DNA from: Bacillota bacterium
Lineage (GTDB): Bacteria; Bacillota; Clostridia; Acetivibrionales; DSM-1351
DNA: 45,066 nucleotides
NCBI GenBank assembly: GCA_023431385.1
Contig: JAEYWA010000143.1
Location: forward strand, 1-45,066
Reading direction: 5' to 3'
Made by a program: the position numbers and the translations under genes. Shown one piece after another: positions 8,294-16,677 of the stretch; the stretch's first letter is position 1, and the number at the start of each line of letters is the position of its first letter. The notes beneath the pieces are model-generated. The model did no database searches, was not told where the DNA came from, and saw nothing but the letters and a program-made list of their open reading frames with translations.

Positions 8294-9319
8294 ATGGTAA
8301 GAAAAGTCAAAAAGAAAAAATCAGGCCTGCGAATATTTGTAGAACTTCTATTGGTGGTTGTCTTCGCTTCTTTCGTCTACAAATTCATCATAACTTCAGG
8401 AGACCTACAATTATTACAGAAAGAATATGTCGATAAATCCTTGCCATATTTTTCTTTCAATCCAAGAACCGATTTTTCTGAAGCTGGAAAAACACCGGTT
8501 TCTCTATATAAGGTAGAAAACGATTCCTCTGCTCTCACAGTTTTGGACAAGTTGAACAGTTCTAATGCTATTCTGGTACGTTTAAAAGATCATGCCATCC
8601 TGATGCAGAAAAATAGTGAAGAAAAAATCTATCCTGCTTCATTGACTAAAATGATGACAGCAATTGTTGCAATAGAAAATTTACATGATTTGAAAGGTGA
8701 AATAAAACTTACAAACTCTATGTTTAAAGGTCTATACGAAGTAGGTGCATCTATGGCAGGTTTCCAACCGGGTGAGCAGGTCAGGGCAATTGATTTGTTA
8801 TACGGAATAATGCTTCCGAGCGGTGCAGAGTGTTGTATTGGACTTGCTAATAAAATTGCGGGCTCAGAGAAGAATTTTGTAAAAATGATGAATCAAAAGG
8901 CAGTAGATATTGGTTTAGAAAATACTTATTTTGAAAATACGACAGGGCTTCATGATGATAATCACCACACAACTGTCAAAGATTTGGCTGTTCTTTTAAG
9001 CTATGCTTTGAAAAATGATACATTCCAGGAGATTTTTACTTCACCCCGTCACTCCACACCGCCTACAAATAAGCATATTGATGGAATAACCTTTAATAGC
9101 ACCATGTTTGAAAAACTTAACAATAACAACATTATTGGTGGTGAAATAGTAGGAGGAAAAACTGGATTTACTGGTGAGGCTGGTCTGTGTCTCGCGAGTC
9201 TTGCCAAAGTGAATAAACAAGAATATATTTTGGTGACGGTTGGCGCAAAAGGAGATAGCTACTCGGAGCAGTTCAATATTACTGATGCAATAGCTGTATA
9301 CAGCAGCATAGGAGAATAA
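8294..9319 (+). CDS. D-alanyl-D-alanine carboxypeptidase (S11, PBP5-like)
   Basis: A 341-residue serine-type carboxypeptidase that removes the terminal D-Ala of peptidoglycan stem peptides at the outer face of the membrane. A basic N-terminus and a single hydrophobic helix (about residues 12-33) form an uncleaved anchor or signal. The catalytic motifs are Ser116-x-x-Lys119 (PASLTK), Ser176 in PSGAECC (Ala in place of the more common Asn of SxN), and Lys289-Thr-Gly (GGKTG). It lacks the long C-terminal beta domain and amphipathic anchor of classical PBP5, consistent with N-terminal anchoring. AAGGAG precedes the ATG. It stands alone, divergent from the MerR gene. Confidence 0.9.
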   Translation: MVRKVKKKKSGLRIFVELLLVVVFASFVYKFIITSGDLQLLQKEYVDKSLPYFSFNPRTDFSEAGKTPVSLYKVENDSSALTVLDKLNSSNAILVRLKDHAILMQKNSEEKIYPASLTKMMTAIVAIENLHDLKGEIKLTNSMFKGLYEVGASMAGFQPGEQVRAIDLLYGIMLPSGAECCIGLANKIAGSEKNFVKMMNQKAVDIGLENTYFENTTGLHDDNHHTTVKDLAVLLSYALKNDTFQEIFTSPRHSTPPTNKHIDGITFNSTMFEKLNNNNIIGGEIVGGKTGFTGEAGLCLASLAKVNKQEYILVTVGAKGDSYSEQFNITDAIAVYSSIGE

Positions 9320-9558
9320 TAAGGTCTGTATCTCCTTAATTTAAGTTTTATTGAAATATATTCTTCATCTAATATTGTCTGCAACAATTGTGAATTAGCT
9401 TATAAAAAGGAGGAGAAGTGGTGTCAGTTTTCCCAGACATTGACTTTACCGGCACTACTTTTTGAATAAAAAAGCCAAAATAGCATACCAATTTATGTTG
9501 AATTAAGTTTCTATTTATTGTATTATAGTGGGAATAAATACATATTAAGGAGGGCTTT
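9320..9558 (+). other. intergenic region with a 14-codon orphan frame
   Basis: AAGGAGGAG (9407-9415) precedes a GTGGTG double start and a frame to 9465 encoding only MSVFPDIDFTGTTF. The strength of the ribosome site makes it either a leader peptide for the SnoaL-like gene or the stump of a lost gene. The remainder is AT-rich and ends in AAGGAGGG for the next gene. Confidence 0.35.
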
Positions 9559-9972
9559 ATGGAAAATAAGGATATTATTAAACATTTCTATGAGGTTATT
9601 TCTTCGAAGGCTATGATAGACCAGTTTGACAAGTATGTATCAAAGGACTGCACAATTAGAATCGGAGAAGAAATTATCCCGGTTGGAATAGAAGGAATGA
9701 AGCAACACCTGATTGATGTTAGAAAAACCTATCCGGATTTAAGAATTACAGTAATTCGCCAATATTGTGATGGAGACTATGTTATTTCAGAAATTTTAAC
9801 TGAAGGTACACATAAAGGTGAATGGTTGAATATGAAACCGACCCGAAAAAAACTTGTTTTTACAGGGGTTGACATTGACAAAATAGTCGATGGTAAAATT
9901 GTTGAACATGGAGGAGCTGTAAATACATTTGAAACTCTGTTTGAAGCTAAAATAATTCAACCAAGTCCATAA
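9559..9972 (+). CDS. SnoaL-like (NTF2-fold) ester cyclase-type protein
   Basis: A 137-residue protein of the SnoaL/polyketide-cyclase-like NTF2-fold family. Typical features are the opening helix (NKDIIKHFYEVIS), the YVSKDCTIRIG strand, the GIEGMKQHLIDVRKTYPDLRI block that pairs a helix with the first long strand, and the ...GVDIDKIVDGKIVEHGGAVNT ending with the family's IxDGKIxEH pattern. These folds bind small hydrophobic ligands; the bacterial homologues are mostly of unknown substrate. AAGGAGGG precedes ATG 9559. No operon partner is evident. Confidence 0.85.
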   Translation: MENKDIIKHFYEVISSKAMIDQFDKYVSKDCTIRIGEEIIPVGIEGMKQHLIDVRKTYPDLRITVIRQYCDGDYVISEILTEGTHKGEWLNMKPTRKKLVFTGVDIDKIVDGKIVEHGGAVNTFETLFEAKIIQPSP

Positions 9973-10128
9973 ACGTAAAAATAACCAATCAGTTATCCAA
10001 ATCAAACCTACGAGTGTTTTGGTTTGGATTTTCTATTTATATGTGATTACTTTTTTAGGAATCTACTAGTATCAAGTTGTGGAGAAGAGGGTAAAAGAAA
10101 TTATACAATAAATTGAGGAGGTACCGAG

Positions 10129-10175
10129 CCCATGCCATTTTAGACATGAAGTTTCGCGTGAATGCTGGGCATGGG
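10129..10175 (+). promoter_or_regulatory. start-region hairpin of the phosphoesterase gene
   Basis: CCCATGCC (10129-10136) pairs with GGCATGGG (10168-10175), an 8-bp stem with a 31-nt loop. It spans the mini-frame after GAGGAGG and covers two of three candidate start codons, so it could control initiation. Purely a sequence observation. Confidence 0.35.
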
Positions 10176-11087
10176 TATAAAAATGAATCTTACTTCAAAG
10201 AAAAAAGGGCAGTTGTCACTAAAAATAGGACTGCTTAACAAAGTGAACAAAAAAAAGCATTTAATTTTACTTGTAATTATTCTAAGTTTTATTTTTGTCT
10301 TTTGGGCTTTTTATAATGGATTAGTAGTTAATAAAAATAGCATTATATCAAATAGATTAAATTCAAATGAAACGGTAAGAGTAGCTTTAATAACAGATTT
10401 GCATAGTCATATTTATGGTGAAAAACAAACAAAGATTATTACATTAATCAAGCAACAAAAGCCTGATATTATTGCACTTGCTGGAGACATAGCAGATGAT
10501 GAGACCCCGATTGAGGGCACAATAATGTTTCTGGAGAGCTTGAAAGGGATATGTCCTATATACTATGTAACAGGCAATCATGAATTTTGGTCCAATGATA
10601 TAAAAAATATTAAAGACACCATAAAAAAATGCGGAGTTAATATTCTTGAGAATGAATATGAACAAATTAAAATAAGGAATACAAACATTATTATTGCTGG
10701 AATTGATGATCCTGATGCTGCTTACTATGAGAAACCAAACCTTGATATAAAAATGATATGCATATTGCTTTTAATGAACTTGATAATAATACGGATTATA
10801 AAATACTCCTGGCACACCGGCCGGAGCTTATAGAATTATATAAAGAGTTTAGTTTTGATTTGGTATTATCCGGACATGCTCATGGTGGACAGGTAAGAAT
10901 TCCGTTAATTATAAATGGCCTTTATGCTCCTAATCAAGGCTTGTTTCCAAAGTATGCCGGTGGAATTTATAAGCATAATTCATTAATACATATAGTAAGT
11001 AGGGGAGTATCCTTTAATCCTCGCTTGCCAAGAGTATTTAACCCTCCTGAGATAGTTATTATAGACATTAATGGGGTATCAAAATAA
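10162..11087 (+). pseudogene. membrane-anchored metallophosphoesterase, one frameshift
   Basis: A calcineurin-like metallophosphoesterase of the YkuE/YaeI type. The N-terminus is basic with one membrane helix (about residues 32-51), followed by metal-site motifs DLHSH (Asp79, His81), AGDI (Asp109) and GNHEFW (Asn139-His140). Coding then slips from frame at an A5 run near 10748-10752 (GATATAAAAATGATATG); restoring one A gives IKNDMHIAFNEL and leads directly into AHRPE, SGHAHGGQVRIP and the usual C-terminus in the other frame. All catalytic motifs survive, so this is either a recent inactivating slip, a slippage-expressed gene, or a base-call error. Initiation is uncertain: 10162, 10171 and 10183 are all ATG, none with a strong ribosome site, while the strong GAGGAGG at 10115 leads only into a 3-codon frame. 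Confidence 0.82.
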
Positions 11088-11124
11088 TTTTGGTTATTAA
11101 GCTTAAAATAATTCCATATAGACC

Positions 11125-11209
11125 GGTATATCTAAAATTAAGCAGTAAGGTCATAGAAATGGTCTGTTAATTGCAATAGATTAATAGCAGGCTTAATTTT
11201 AGATATACC
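11125..11209. repeat. 85-bp inverted-repeat (stem-loop) element
   Basis: Two perfect 19-bp arms, GGTATATCTAAAATTAAGC (11125-11143) and its exact complement (11191-11209), flank 47 bp. The right arm and loop lie inside the last codons of the frameshifted VOC gene and encode what looks like a non-homologous C-terminal tail. There is no T-run after the stem on either strand, so a terminator is unlikely. A small palindromic insertion element is plausible, but I see no target-site duplication. Confidence 0.7.
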
Positions 11210-11603
11210 ATACAAATGCATTATGCTTAAGACATTATTTTGCTGAAAAAATTGAACGTTAAGGCCGTTCGGATCTTTAATGCAGAAAAATTTAAAGCTC
11301 GGAGTTTCAAATGGCCCAGAGTGCACCGGTATGCTCTTAATTTTTATAATACTCAGCATTTCATCAACCGAATCCACAGCAAAACACAATAGAGATAGCT
11401 TCACCGAAATTAACAGAGCTATTTTTACTGTCTGCGAGTAGCTCAACCAAGGTTTCATTGTCGACTCCGTTGCCCATAAAAGCTATTTCTACTCCGGGCC
11501 TGGCAGGAAAGCGCTTCAAGGCTTTAAGCCCTACTAGATTAGTAAAAAATGCAATTGATTCGTCCATGTTTTTCACATAAATCGTTGTCCATAAAAACTT
11601 CAT
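11138..11603 (-). pseudogene. VOC/glyoxalase-family protein, frameshifted
   Basis: A vicinal-oxygen-chelate (glyoxalase/bleomycin-resistance) fold. The first frame gives MKFLWTTIYVKNMDESIAFF, VGLKALKRFPARPG, and NETLVELLAD. After about 11395 the frame changes and the second half continues as FAVDSVDEMLSIIKI, PVHSGPFETPSF and the near-terminal IKDPNGLNVQFFQQ. VOC proteins normally stop about there; here a further 30 or so residues (LYGISKIKPAINLLQLTDHFYDL) are read from the inverted-repeat element. GGAG stands 7 nt before ATG 11603. With a frameshift and an altered end, it is probably nonfunctional. Confidence 0.8.
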
Positions 11604-11734
11604 TTTTTTACTCCATTTAATATTTTAGATTATTACATGTTTTTCTAGAAGTATAATATCGTAAGCTTTATAATATTACTAGTAGTGAGATTATACTAGA
11701 ATAAATTGTAATAGACAGGAATGAAGTGATTTGA

Positions 11735-12127
11735 ATAACGAGCAACATCGCTATCAGGAGCATTGTTTGGGGGATGTTTACAGAAGATAGGTATAAAAAG
11801 TTGTTTGTTGACTGGGAACTCCATGCCAAGGATTTACTTGGGAGATTTCGCGCTGCATTAGGTCAATATATTGAGGATACCTGGCTGGCAGAATTTATTG
11901 ATGACCTTAAAAAGCAAAGTTCAGAGTTTAATTCATGGTGGGCTTTACATCAAATCGAAAGTAATAGTGAAAAGTATAAGAAATCAGCCCACCCAATTGG
12001 CGGAATATTATACTTTGAAGTTAGTAATTTTGATGTCTCAGATAATTCAGGCTTAAAATTAATAGTACATACCTCAGCAGATAACGACACTTCTGTAAGT
12101 ATGAGATTATTAATGAATAAAACCTAG
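11735..12127 (+). pseudogene. MmyB-type ligand-binding domain without its helix-turn-helix
   Basis: Reading from just after a TGA at 11732, the frame encodes the C-terminal MmyB-like ligand-binding (PAS-like) domain found behind an XRE helix-turn-helix in many regulators: RNIAIRS-like lead-in, MFTEDRYKKLFVDWELHAKD, LLGRFRAALGQYIEDTW, EFNSWWALHQI, HPIGGILYFE and LKLIVHTSADNDTS. The whole DNA-binding half is absent, and only 130 bp of AT-rich DNA separate it from the VOC gene. ATG 11774 abuts GGGGG with no spacer, so it is not a convincing start. I regard it as the remains of a truncated regulator; expression as a free ligand domain is a less likely alternative. Confidence 0.7.
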
Positions 12128-12158
12128 AGTACAGTAATTCAAAATTCTTTTTTCAATA

Positions 12159-12186
12159 TTGAACTAATTCAATATTGCTGTATAAT
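12159..12186 (+). promoter_or_regulatory. sigma-A-type promoter of the isomerase gene
   Basis: TTGAAC (12159-12164), a 16-bp spacer, TATAAT (12181-12186). Transcription would start near 12193, giving an untranslated leader of about 157 nt before the isomerase ATG. Confidence 0.6.
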
Positions 12187-12193
12187 TATGATG

Positions 12194-12293
12194 TATGCAC
12201 AAGTTGCAGGAATATATGAACTACAAAGCATTTTATGTTAAAAATAATATAACATTTTTAGAAATTGTAAGTTAACCTGAACTTGTACGCATA
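12194..12293 (+). promoter_or_regulatory. structured leader or operator pair before the isomerase gene
   Basis: TATGC-ACAAGTT-CAGG (12194-12210, one bulged G) is complementary to CCTG-AACTTGT-GCATA (12276-12293, two bulged bases): 16 pairs in three runs closing a 65-nt loop that itself holds a 6-bp hairpin (ATGTTA/TAACAT). The same bases read as DNA give two opposed copies of an ACTTGT-type half-site (one ACTTGTACGCATAAGT at 12281-12296), resembling sugar-responsive GntR/AraR-like operators. Either a leader RNA stem or a looped operator pair could explain it. Confidence 0.45.
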
Positions 12294-12349
12294 AGTATAG
12301 CGATTGGTAGATACATCAATTGAAATTAAAACAAGGGGGCTAAACAGTA

Positions 12350-13831
12350 ATGAATAATGTACCTAAAGTAAAACTGGGAATTGTTGCCGTGAGCAGAGAC
12401 TGCTTCCCTGCTGAATTGAGCATGGAAAGAAGAAAAGCAGTTGTTAAAGCCTGTACTGAAAAGGGCTATGAAATCTTTCAAGCCGGTACTGTGGTTGAGA
12501 ATGAGTGTGATGTACTAAAAGCTCTGAAGGAATTAAAAGATGCTGATGTTAATGCACTTGTAGTGTATCTTGGAAACTTTGGACCTGAAGGGCCTGAAAC
12601 CATACTGGCACAAAAGTTTGACGGACCTGTTATGTTTGCAGCAGCTGCTGAAGAAACCGAAAATAACCTTATAGGTGGCCGTGGCGATGCATATTGCGGT
12701 ATGCTTAATGCATCTTACAATCTAGGACTAAGAAAATTGAATCCATATATTCCTGAATATCCTGTTGGGGATTCCATGGATGTAGCAGATATGATAGCAG
12801 ACTTTGAAAATATTGCAAGAATTCTGCTTGGACTTTCAAAATTAAAGATATTCAGCTTTGGCCCAAGACCGTTCAATTTCGTAGCATGCAATGCTCCAAT
12901 CAAGCCGCTGTTTGACTTGGGTGTTGAGATCATGGAGAATTCGGAACTTGATCTTTTCGAAGCTTACAATAAACATAAGGATGATCCAAGAATTCCTTCA
13001 TTAGTTAAAGAGATGGAAGAAGAATTAAAAGGTGGAAACGGATATCCGGGTATTCTTCCAAAGCTGGCACAATACGAGCTTACTCTGTTGGATTGGGTAG
13101 AAGAGAATAAAGGTGCCTCCGAATATGTCGTATTCGCAAACAAATGCTGGCCTGCATTCCAGACACAGTTCGGATTTGTTCCATGCTATGTGAATTCGAG
13201 GCTTGCAGCAAAAGGAATACCTGTAGCTTGCGAAACTGATATTTATGGTGCTTTAAGTGAATACATAATAACCTGTGCAACACAAATGCCTGCAACACTT
13301 CTTGACATAAATAACTCAGTTCCAAAGGATATGTACAATAATAACAAGGCGTTATTAGAAGGCTATTCACTTACAGATCTGTTCATGGGCTTCCACTGTG
13401 GAAATACACCTTCATGCATGATGAAGAACCATGCAATGAAGTATCAGCTAATAATGCACAGACTGCTTGAGCCTGATAAGGAACCCGATATATCAAGAGG
13501 AACACTTGAAGGAACAATCAGACCTGGAGAGATTACATTCTTTAGGCTTCAGGGAACAGCAGACTGTCAATTGAAAAGCTATGTTGCTGAAGGTGAAATA
13601 ATCGACGTTGATCCAAAATCTTTTGGAGGAATTGGTGTATTTGCAATCAAAGAAATGGGCAGATTCTACAGACATGTGTTAATAGCCAAGAGATATCCTC
13701 ACCATGGCGGAGTTGCCTTCAAGCACACAGGTAAAGTTCTGTTTGCAACAATGAAGCTTCTGGGAGTTGAGGATGTTGCTTTCAATCAGCCTAAATCCAT
13801 GCTTTATAAGGACGAAAATCCATTTGCATAA
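12350..13831 (+). CDS. L-fucose/L-arabinose isomerase family protein
   Basis: A 493-residue protein of the fucose/arabinose isomerase fold (COG2407 type), which interconverts aldoses and ketoses with a divalent metal; the exact sugar cannot be read from the sequence. The N-terminal Rossmann-like domain (VKLGIVAVSRDCFP, ALVVYLGNFGPEG) is followed by the catalytic core with CETDIYGALSEYI (candidate Glu/Asp metal ligands), ATLLDINNSVP, and FHCGNTPSCM, then a beta-rich C-terminal domain (PGEITFFRLQGTADCQLKSY). The length is near the family norm. AAGGGGGC precedes ATG 12350. It is a single-gene unit with its own promoter, structured leader and a following terminator. Confidence 0.85.
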   Translation: MNNVPKVKLGIVAVSRDCFPAELSMERRKAVVKACTEKGYEIFQAGTVVENECDVLKALKELKDADVNALVVYLGNFGPEGPETILAQKFDGPVMFAAAAEETENNLIGGRGDAYCGMLNASYNLGLRKLNPYIPEYPVGDSMDVADMIADFENIARILLGLSKLKIFSFGPRPFNFVACNAPIKPLFDLGVEIMENSELDLFEAYNKHKDDPRIPSLVKEMEEELKGGNGYPGILPKLAQYELTLLDWVEENKGASEYVVFANKCWPAFQTQFGFVPCYVNSRLAAKGIPVACETDIYGALSEYIITCATQMPATLLDINNSVPKDMYNNNKALLEGYSLTDLFMGFHCGNTPSCMMKNHAMKYQLIMHRLLEPDKEPDISRGTLEGTIRPGEITFFRLQGTADCQLKSYVAEGEIIDVDPKSFGGIGVFAIKEMGRFYRHVLIAKRYPHHGGVAFKHTGKVLFATMKLLGVEDVAFNQPKSMLYKDENPFA

Positions 13832-13870
13832 CATTATGTGATAAGTCTATATTAAATATATACTATGTTT

Positions 13871-13915
13871 AAAAACCCGGTTCTAACCTTACTGATAGGT
13901 TCAGAATCGGGTTTT
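13871..13915. terminator. bidirectional terminator
   Basis: AAAACCCGGTTCTAACC pairs with GGTTCAGAATCGGGTTTT (one mismatch pair each side of TTCT/AGAA), loop TTACTGATA; A-run before and T-run after. It serves the isomerase gene on + and the methyltransferase gene on -. Confidence 0.8.
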
Positions 13916-13944
13916 ATATTTACTCCAGCCGTTAGGGGTATTAA

Positions 13945-14550
13945 TTATTCAGCCCTGTAAATAAGAAACCTATGTCTCGGGTCATTGTTGTACATATCAG
14001 GAACTTTTATCTCATTTACGAGCTGGAAAAGAGAATTGGTCTCCAAAAAGTAGATATAATCTTTTGATGGATAATAAAGAATTATATCAATAGTTCTTTT
14101 ATGTATTCCTGTAGAATTCAAAATATTCTTTATTACCTTTGCAAATATCTGCATGGAGAATGGATTAAAAAAATAAAACTTGCTATTAGACTTAGTCACA
14201 TCGTAATCTTCTGCCAGGCAGTTTAGAAAGCAAAGGTTATCCCCTTTATTTCTACTAGTCTGAGAATAGCTCTTCTGGTTTTCAATAGCTTGCTTATAGA
14301 AAAATTTACTCATTTCTATTCCTGTAACTTTAGAATAAAAAAAATGGTTGATATAAAAGCTAAACCTTCCCTTACCACAACCGAAGTCAACTATATCATC
14401 AGCATCAGAAAAGGCATATTGCTCTGCTAATACTTCTAAAGCAGTATAGGAGGTCGGCTCGTATCTATGATAGTGAATTGACTCATTAAATACTTTTTGA
14501 TCACCAGATGTTCTTATATTAAATAGTTTTTCGTAAGTCTGTTCATCCAT
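13945..14550 (-). CDS. class I SAM-dependent methyltransferase
   Basis: A 201-residue methyltransferase with a clear motif I, DDIVDFGCGKGRFSFYI (residues 51-67), that binds S-adenosylmethionine, and the acidic end of strand 2, VTGIEMS (75-81). A motif IV-like FYFFNPFS follows near residue 145 in place of the more usual D/N-PP-Y. The target is unknown; similar stand-alone Clostridial proteins are annotated only as class I methyltransferases. GGAGGA precedes the ATG (14550). It is a single leftward gene ending at the shared terminator. Confidence 0.82.
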   Translation of the reverse strand: MDEQTYEKLFNIRTSGDQKVFNESIHYHRYEPTSYTALEVLAEQYAFSDADDIVDFGCGKGRFSFYINHFFYSKVTGIEMSKFFYKQAIENQKSYSQTSRNKGDNLCFLNCLAEDYDVTKSNSKFYFFNPFSMQIFAKVIKNILNSTGIHKRTIDIILYYPSKDYIYFLETNSLFQLVNEIKVPDMYNNDPRHRFLIYRAE

Positions 14551-14931
14551 AATGTGTTCCTCCTCCCACAGGTAAATGCTTTCAGTCCTTATTATACATT
14601 CTATGCTATGGAAATTACATAAAAAGTGTATCTTTAATTCATAACAAGGTGAAATTGTTTCACGATGTCTATGATTCCCAATATAACACCTCTACCCACT
14701 AAGTAAGTTTAGCTGCAGATATCTATTTACACAAAAGTAATATTTTGCTATATTTATAGCTAATGCTAAATAGTGTATTAATTTTGCACTTGATACGACA
14801 GACGAATACAAGTTAGGATTGGTTCTATTCCTTACCCTTGGCTATTAAAAGAATGAGTGCAATAGTTAATGGAGGAGCAGGGAGCAACAAGACAGAAGGT
14901 CACTATTTTAATTGGGGGTTTAAGGGGCAAA
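14551..14931. other. divergent intergenic region
   Basis: About 380 bp between the leftward methyltransferase and the rightward YhhN gene. A TATAAT on the minus strand (14591-14596) could be the methyltransferase -10. The rest is AT-rich; I find no long palindrome, RNA gene or convincing ORF. Confidence 0.45.
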
Positions 14932-15627
14932 ATGTTCTATTTATTAATAATAATTCAGGCAGCAATTTATATATGGGGTGTAATAATTAATTCTTCGGCA
15001 CCATCAGGAAATCTTCCTGTGCCAATAAAAATCGGTTTAAGCCTTTCCTTTGTTTTAGCAGCGATTTTGGTCAAATATATTAACAGGTCAAGGGCTTATA
15101 CTAAATTTGTTGTACTGGGAATGGCATTGTGCTTTATGGGTGATCTTATTAACTCAAATGTTATTCCGATGGTTAATTCATTTATTATTATAACGATAAC
15201 GAGTATTGCTTGTTTCGGTCTTGGACATATATTTTTTATTATCGCTTTTGTTAAAACGTTAAAGAGTAACGGTATGCCTGTGCTGGGTAAGCCTTTTTAC
15301 ATAGGAATGATATTTTATTGGACCATTACTATCATCTCATGGTGGCTATTGGTATTCCCGGCAGACAAAAGCTTTATGTCTTACGGTGTGCTGGGCTATG
15401 GATTATGGGTTTCTACCATGGCCGCTTTTTCCTGGCCTCTGGTTAAAATACGAAAAAAGTACTTATTAGTTGCTGCAGGAGCTTTCATGTTTGTGGTTTC
15501 CGACCTCTTCCTTGCCGCAACAGGAATTGGTGGATACTACGTTCCTTACAGGGATGCCATTATATGGGCAACCTATGTTCTTGCTCTGATGGGAATTGTG
15601 TATTCGGGAAAGTTTATAGAGGAGTAA
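14932..15627 (+). CDS. YhhN-family (lysoplasmalogenase-like) membrane protein
   Basis: A seven- to eight-helix membrane protein of the YhhN/TMEM86 family, whose studied members hydrolyse the vinyl-ether bond of lysoplasmalogens. Clostridia make plasmalogens, so that role is plausible but not shown. Family signatures are GMALCFMGDLI (about residues 61-71), the Asp-bearing GAFMFVVSDLFLA, and the terminal YRDAIIWATYVLALMGI. I place the start at ATG 14932, just after AAGGGG, because the upstream ATG 14869 lacks a ribosome site and would add a 21-residue hydrophilic tail not typical of the family. It is monocistronic. Confidence 0.8.
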   Translation: MFYLLIIIQAAIYIWGVIINSSAPSGNLPVPIKIGLSLSFVLAAILVKYINRSRAYTKFVVLGMALCFMGDLINSNVIPMVNSFIIITITSIACFGLGHIFFIIAFVKTLKSNGMPVLGKPFYIGMIFYWTITIISWWLLVFPADKSFMSYGVLGYGLWVSTMAAFSWPLVKIRKKYLLVAAGAFMFVVSDLFLAATGIGGYYVPYRDAIIWATYVLALMGIVYSGKFIEE

Positions 15628-15652
15628 AATGGCCTAATCATTAAAAATCAGT

Positions 15653-15690
15653 ATAAAAAGGCTCTCTAATTAAAAAGTAAAAGAGCCTTG
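15653..15690. terminator. terminator between YhhN and PHP genes
   Basis: AAGGCTCT (15658-15665) pairs with AGAGCCTT (15682-15689), loop 16 nt. On the minus strand the stem is followed by five T, so it best serves the leftward PHP/oxidoreductase pair; on + the T-run is weak. Confidence 0.65.
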
Positions 15691-15696
15691 TATATT

Positions 15697-15729
15697 ACTT
15701 GTATGGTACTTGTGTGGTACTTGTATGGT
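15697..15729. repeat. three tandem 11-bp repeats
   Basis: ACTTGTATGGT, ACTTGTGTGGT, ACTTGTATGGT lie head to tail between the terminator and the stop codon of the PHP gene. Confidence 0.85.
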
Positions 15730-15744
15730 ATTTTTATTTATAGG

Positions 15745-16623
15745 TTATATGAGGTTTTGAGGAAGCCAGGGTTCTAATATTTCAAAAGGTATATTCACAC
15801 CGGGTATGCTTTCTCCGAGCTTAACAGTCGGTTTGAGTTTTCCATGATAATCGCTTCCACCCGAAGAATACAGCTTATGCCCGATACAGTAATCCAGAAG
15901 AAAACTCGTCTTTTCAGCAGAATGAAGCGAATGATAACATTCTATCCCATCAAGGGCATTCAGGTCTACAATTGAGTCCAGAAATTCTTTATAATCATTC
16001 TCAAAATAACCATAGGGATGAGCCAAAAACGCTTTTCCTCCAGCATTTTTTATCAAACCGACAGTATCCTCTACTGAGAGGTAGTTTTTTACTTGATTAA
16101 GAAAAAACGGACTATTTTCATTATTTACGCAGTTTCTGTAAAAAGCATTCAAGCTTTCCCAGATTTCTCTTGAGAAATGAGTTTCATTTTCAGGATACTT
16201 CCTTAAATCAGTATGCATCACCTGATTTGCAAAATATTTTGTGCCTTTAATTGAAAGATTTTCGGTATAAGAAATATTAAGGTTTTTACAAACCTGCTTC
16301 ATTTTCTCAAGGTATTCATTTTCTCTTTGAAAAAACTTTTCATCCGAAACAATACCTGTCTCATCTATGGTTTCAAGGTCAATTCCGTAGCCCAGTATCT
16401 CTATGGGCTTTCCGTTGTGTACAGCTGTAAATTCACAGCCTGGAATAATTTTGCCTTTGAAATATTCTCTATGGTCATTTATCTTCAACTTCTGATAGGC
16501 TCCAATAGAGTCGTGGTCGGTAATAGAAATATATTGTAGCCCCAGCAGTTGTGCTTTATTGAGAATTTCCTCAGGCTGGTCTGATCCATCAGATGAAGTT
16601 GTATGAATGTGTAAATCTATCAT
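15745..16623 (-). CDS. PHP-domain metal-dependent phosphoesterase
   Basis: A 292-residue PHP-fold hydrolase. Metal ligands visible in order: His5-x-His7 and Asp12 (DLHIHTTSSDG), the ITDHD motif (35-38), a Glu in GCEFTAV, a His in KAFLAHPYG, and the closing GGSDYHG. This set matches the YciV/RNase AM group, whose members remove nucleotides from 3'-phosphorylated mono- or dinucleotides and RNA 5' ends; many homologues are unassigned. A helical insert of about 75 residues (about 95-170) lies between the third and fourth motifs. It is 54 bp downstream of the Gfo/Idh oxidoreductase gene on the same strand and probably cotranscribed. Confidence 0.85.
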   Translation of the reverse strand: MIDLHIHTTSSDGSDQPEEILNKAQLLGLQYISITDHDSIGAYQKLKINDHREYFKGKIIPGCEFTAVHNGKPIEILGYGIDLETIDETGIVSDEKFFQRENEYLEKMKQVCKNLNISYTENLSIKGTKYFANQVMHTDLRKYPENETHFSREIWESLNAFYRNCVNNENSPFFLNQVKNYLSVEDTVGLIKNAGGKAFLAHPYGYFENDYKEFLDSIVDLNALDGIECYHSLHSAEKTSFLLDYCIGHKLYSSGGSDYHGKLKPTVKLGESIPGVNIPFEILEPWLPQNLI

Positions 16624-16677
16624 TTACCTTGCTCCTAAATATGTATTAATTAATCTATTCTATTTATTCTCTTTATT

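Noticed and set aside
12192..12300. known riboswitch classes in the isomerase leader
   Set aside because: The stem is clear but I recognise no consensus of any known riboswitch in it.
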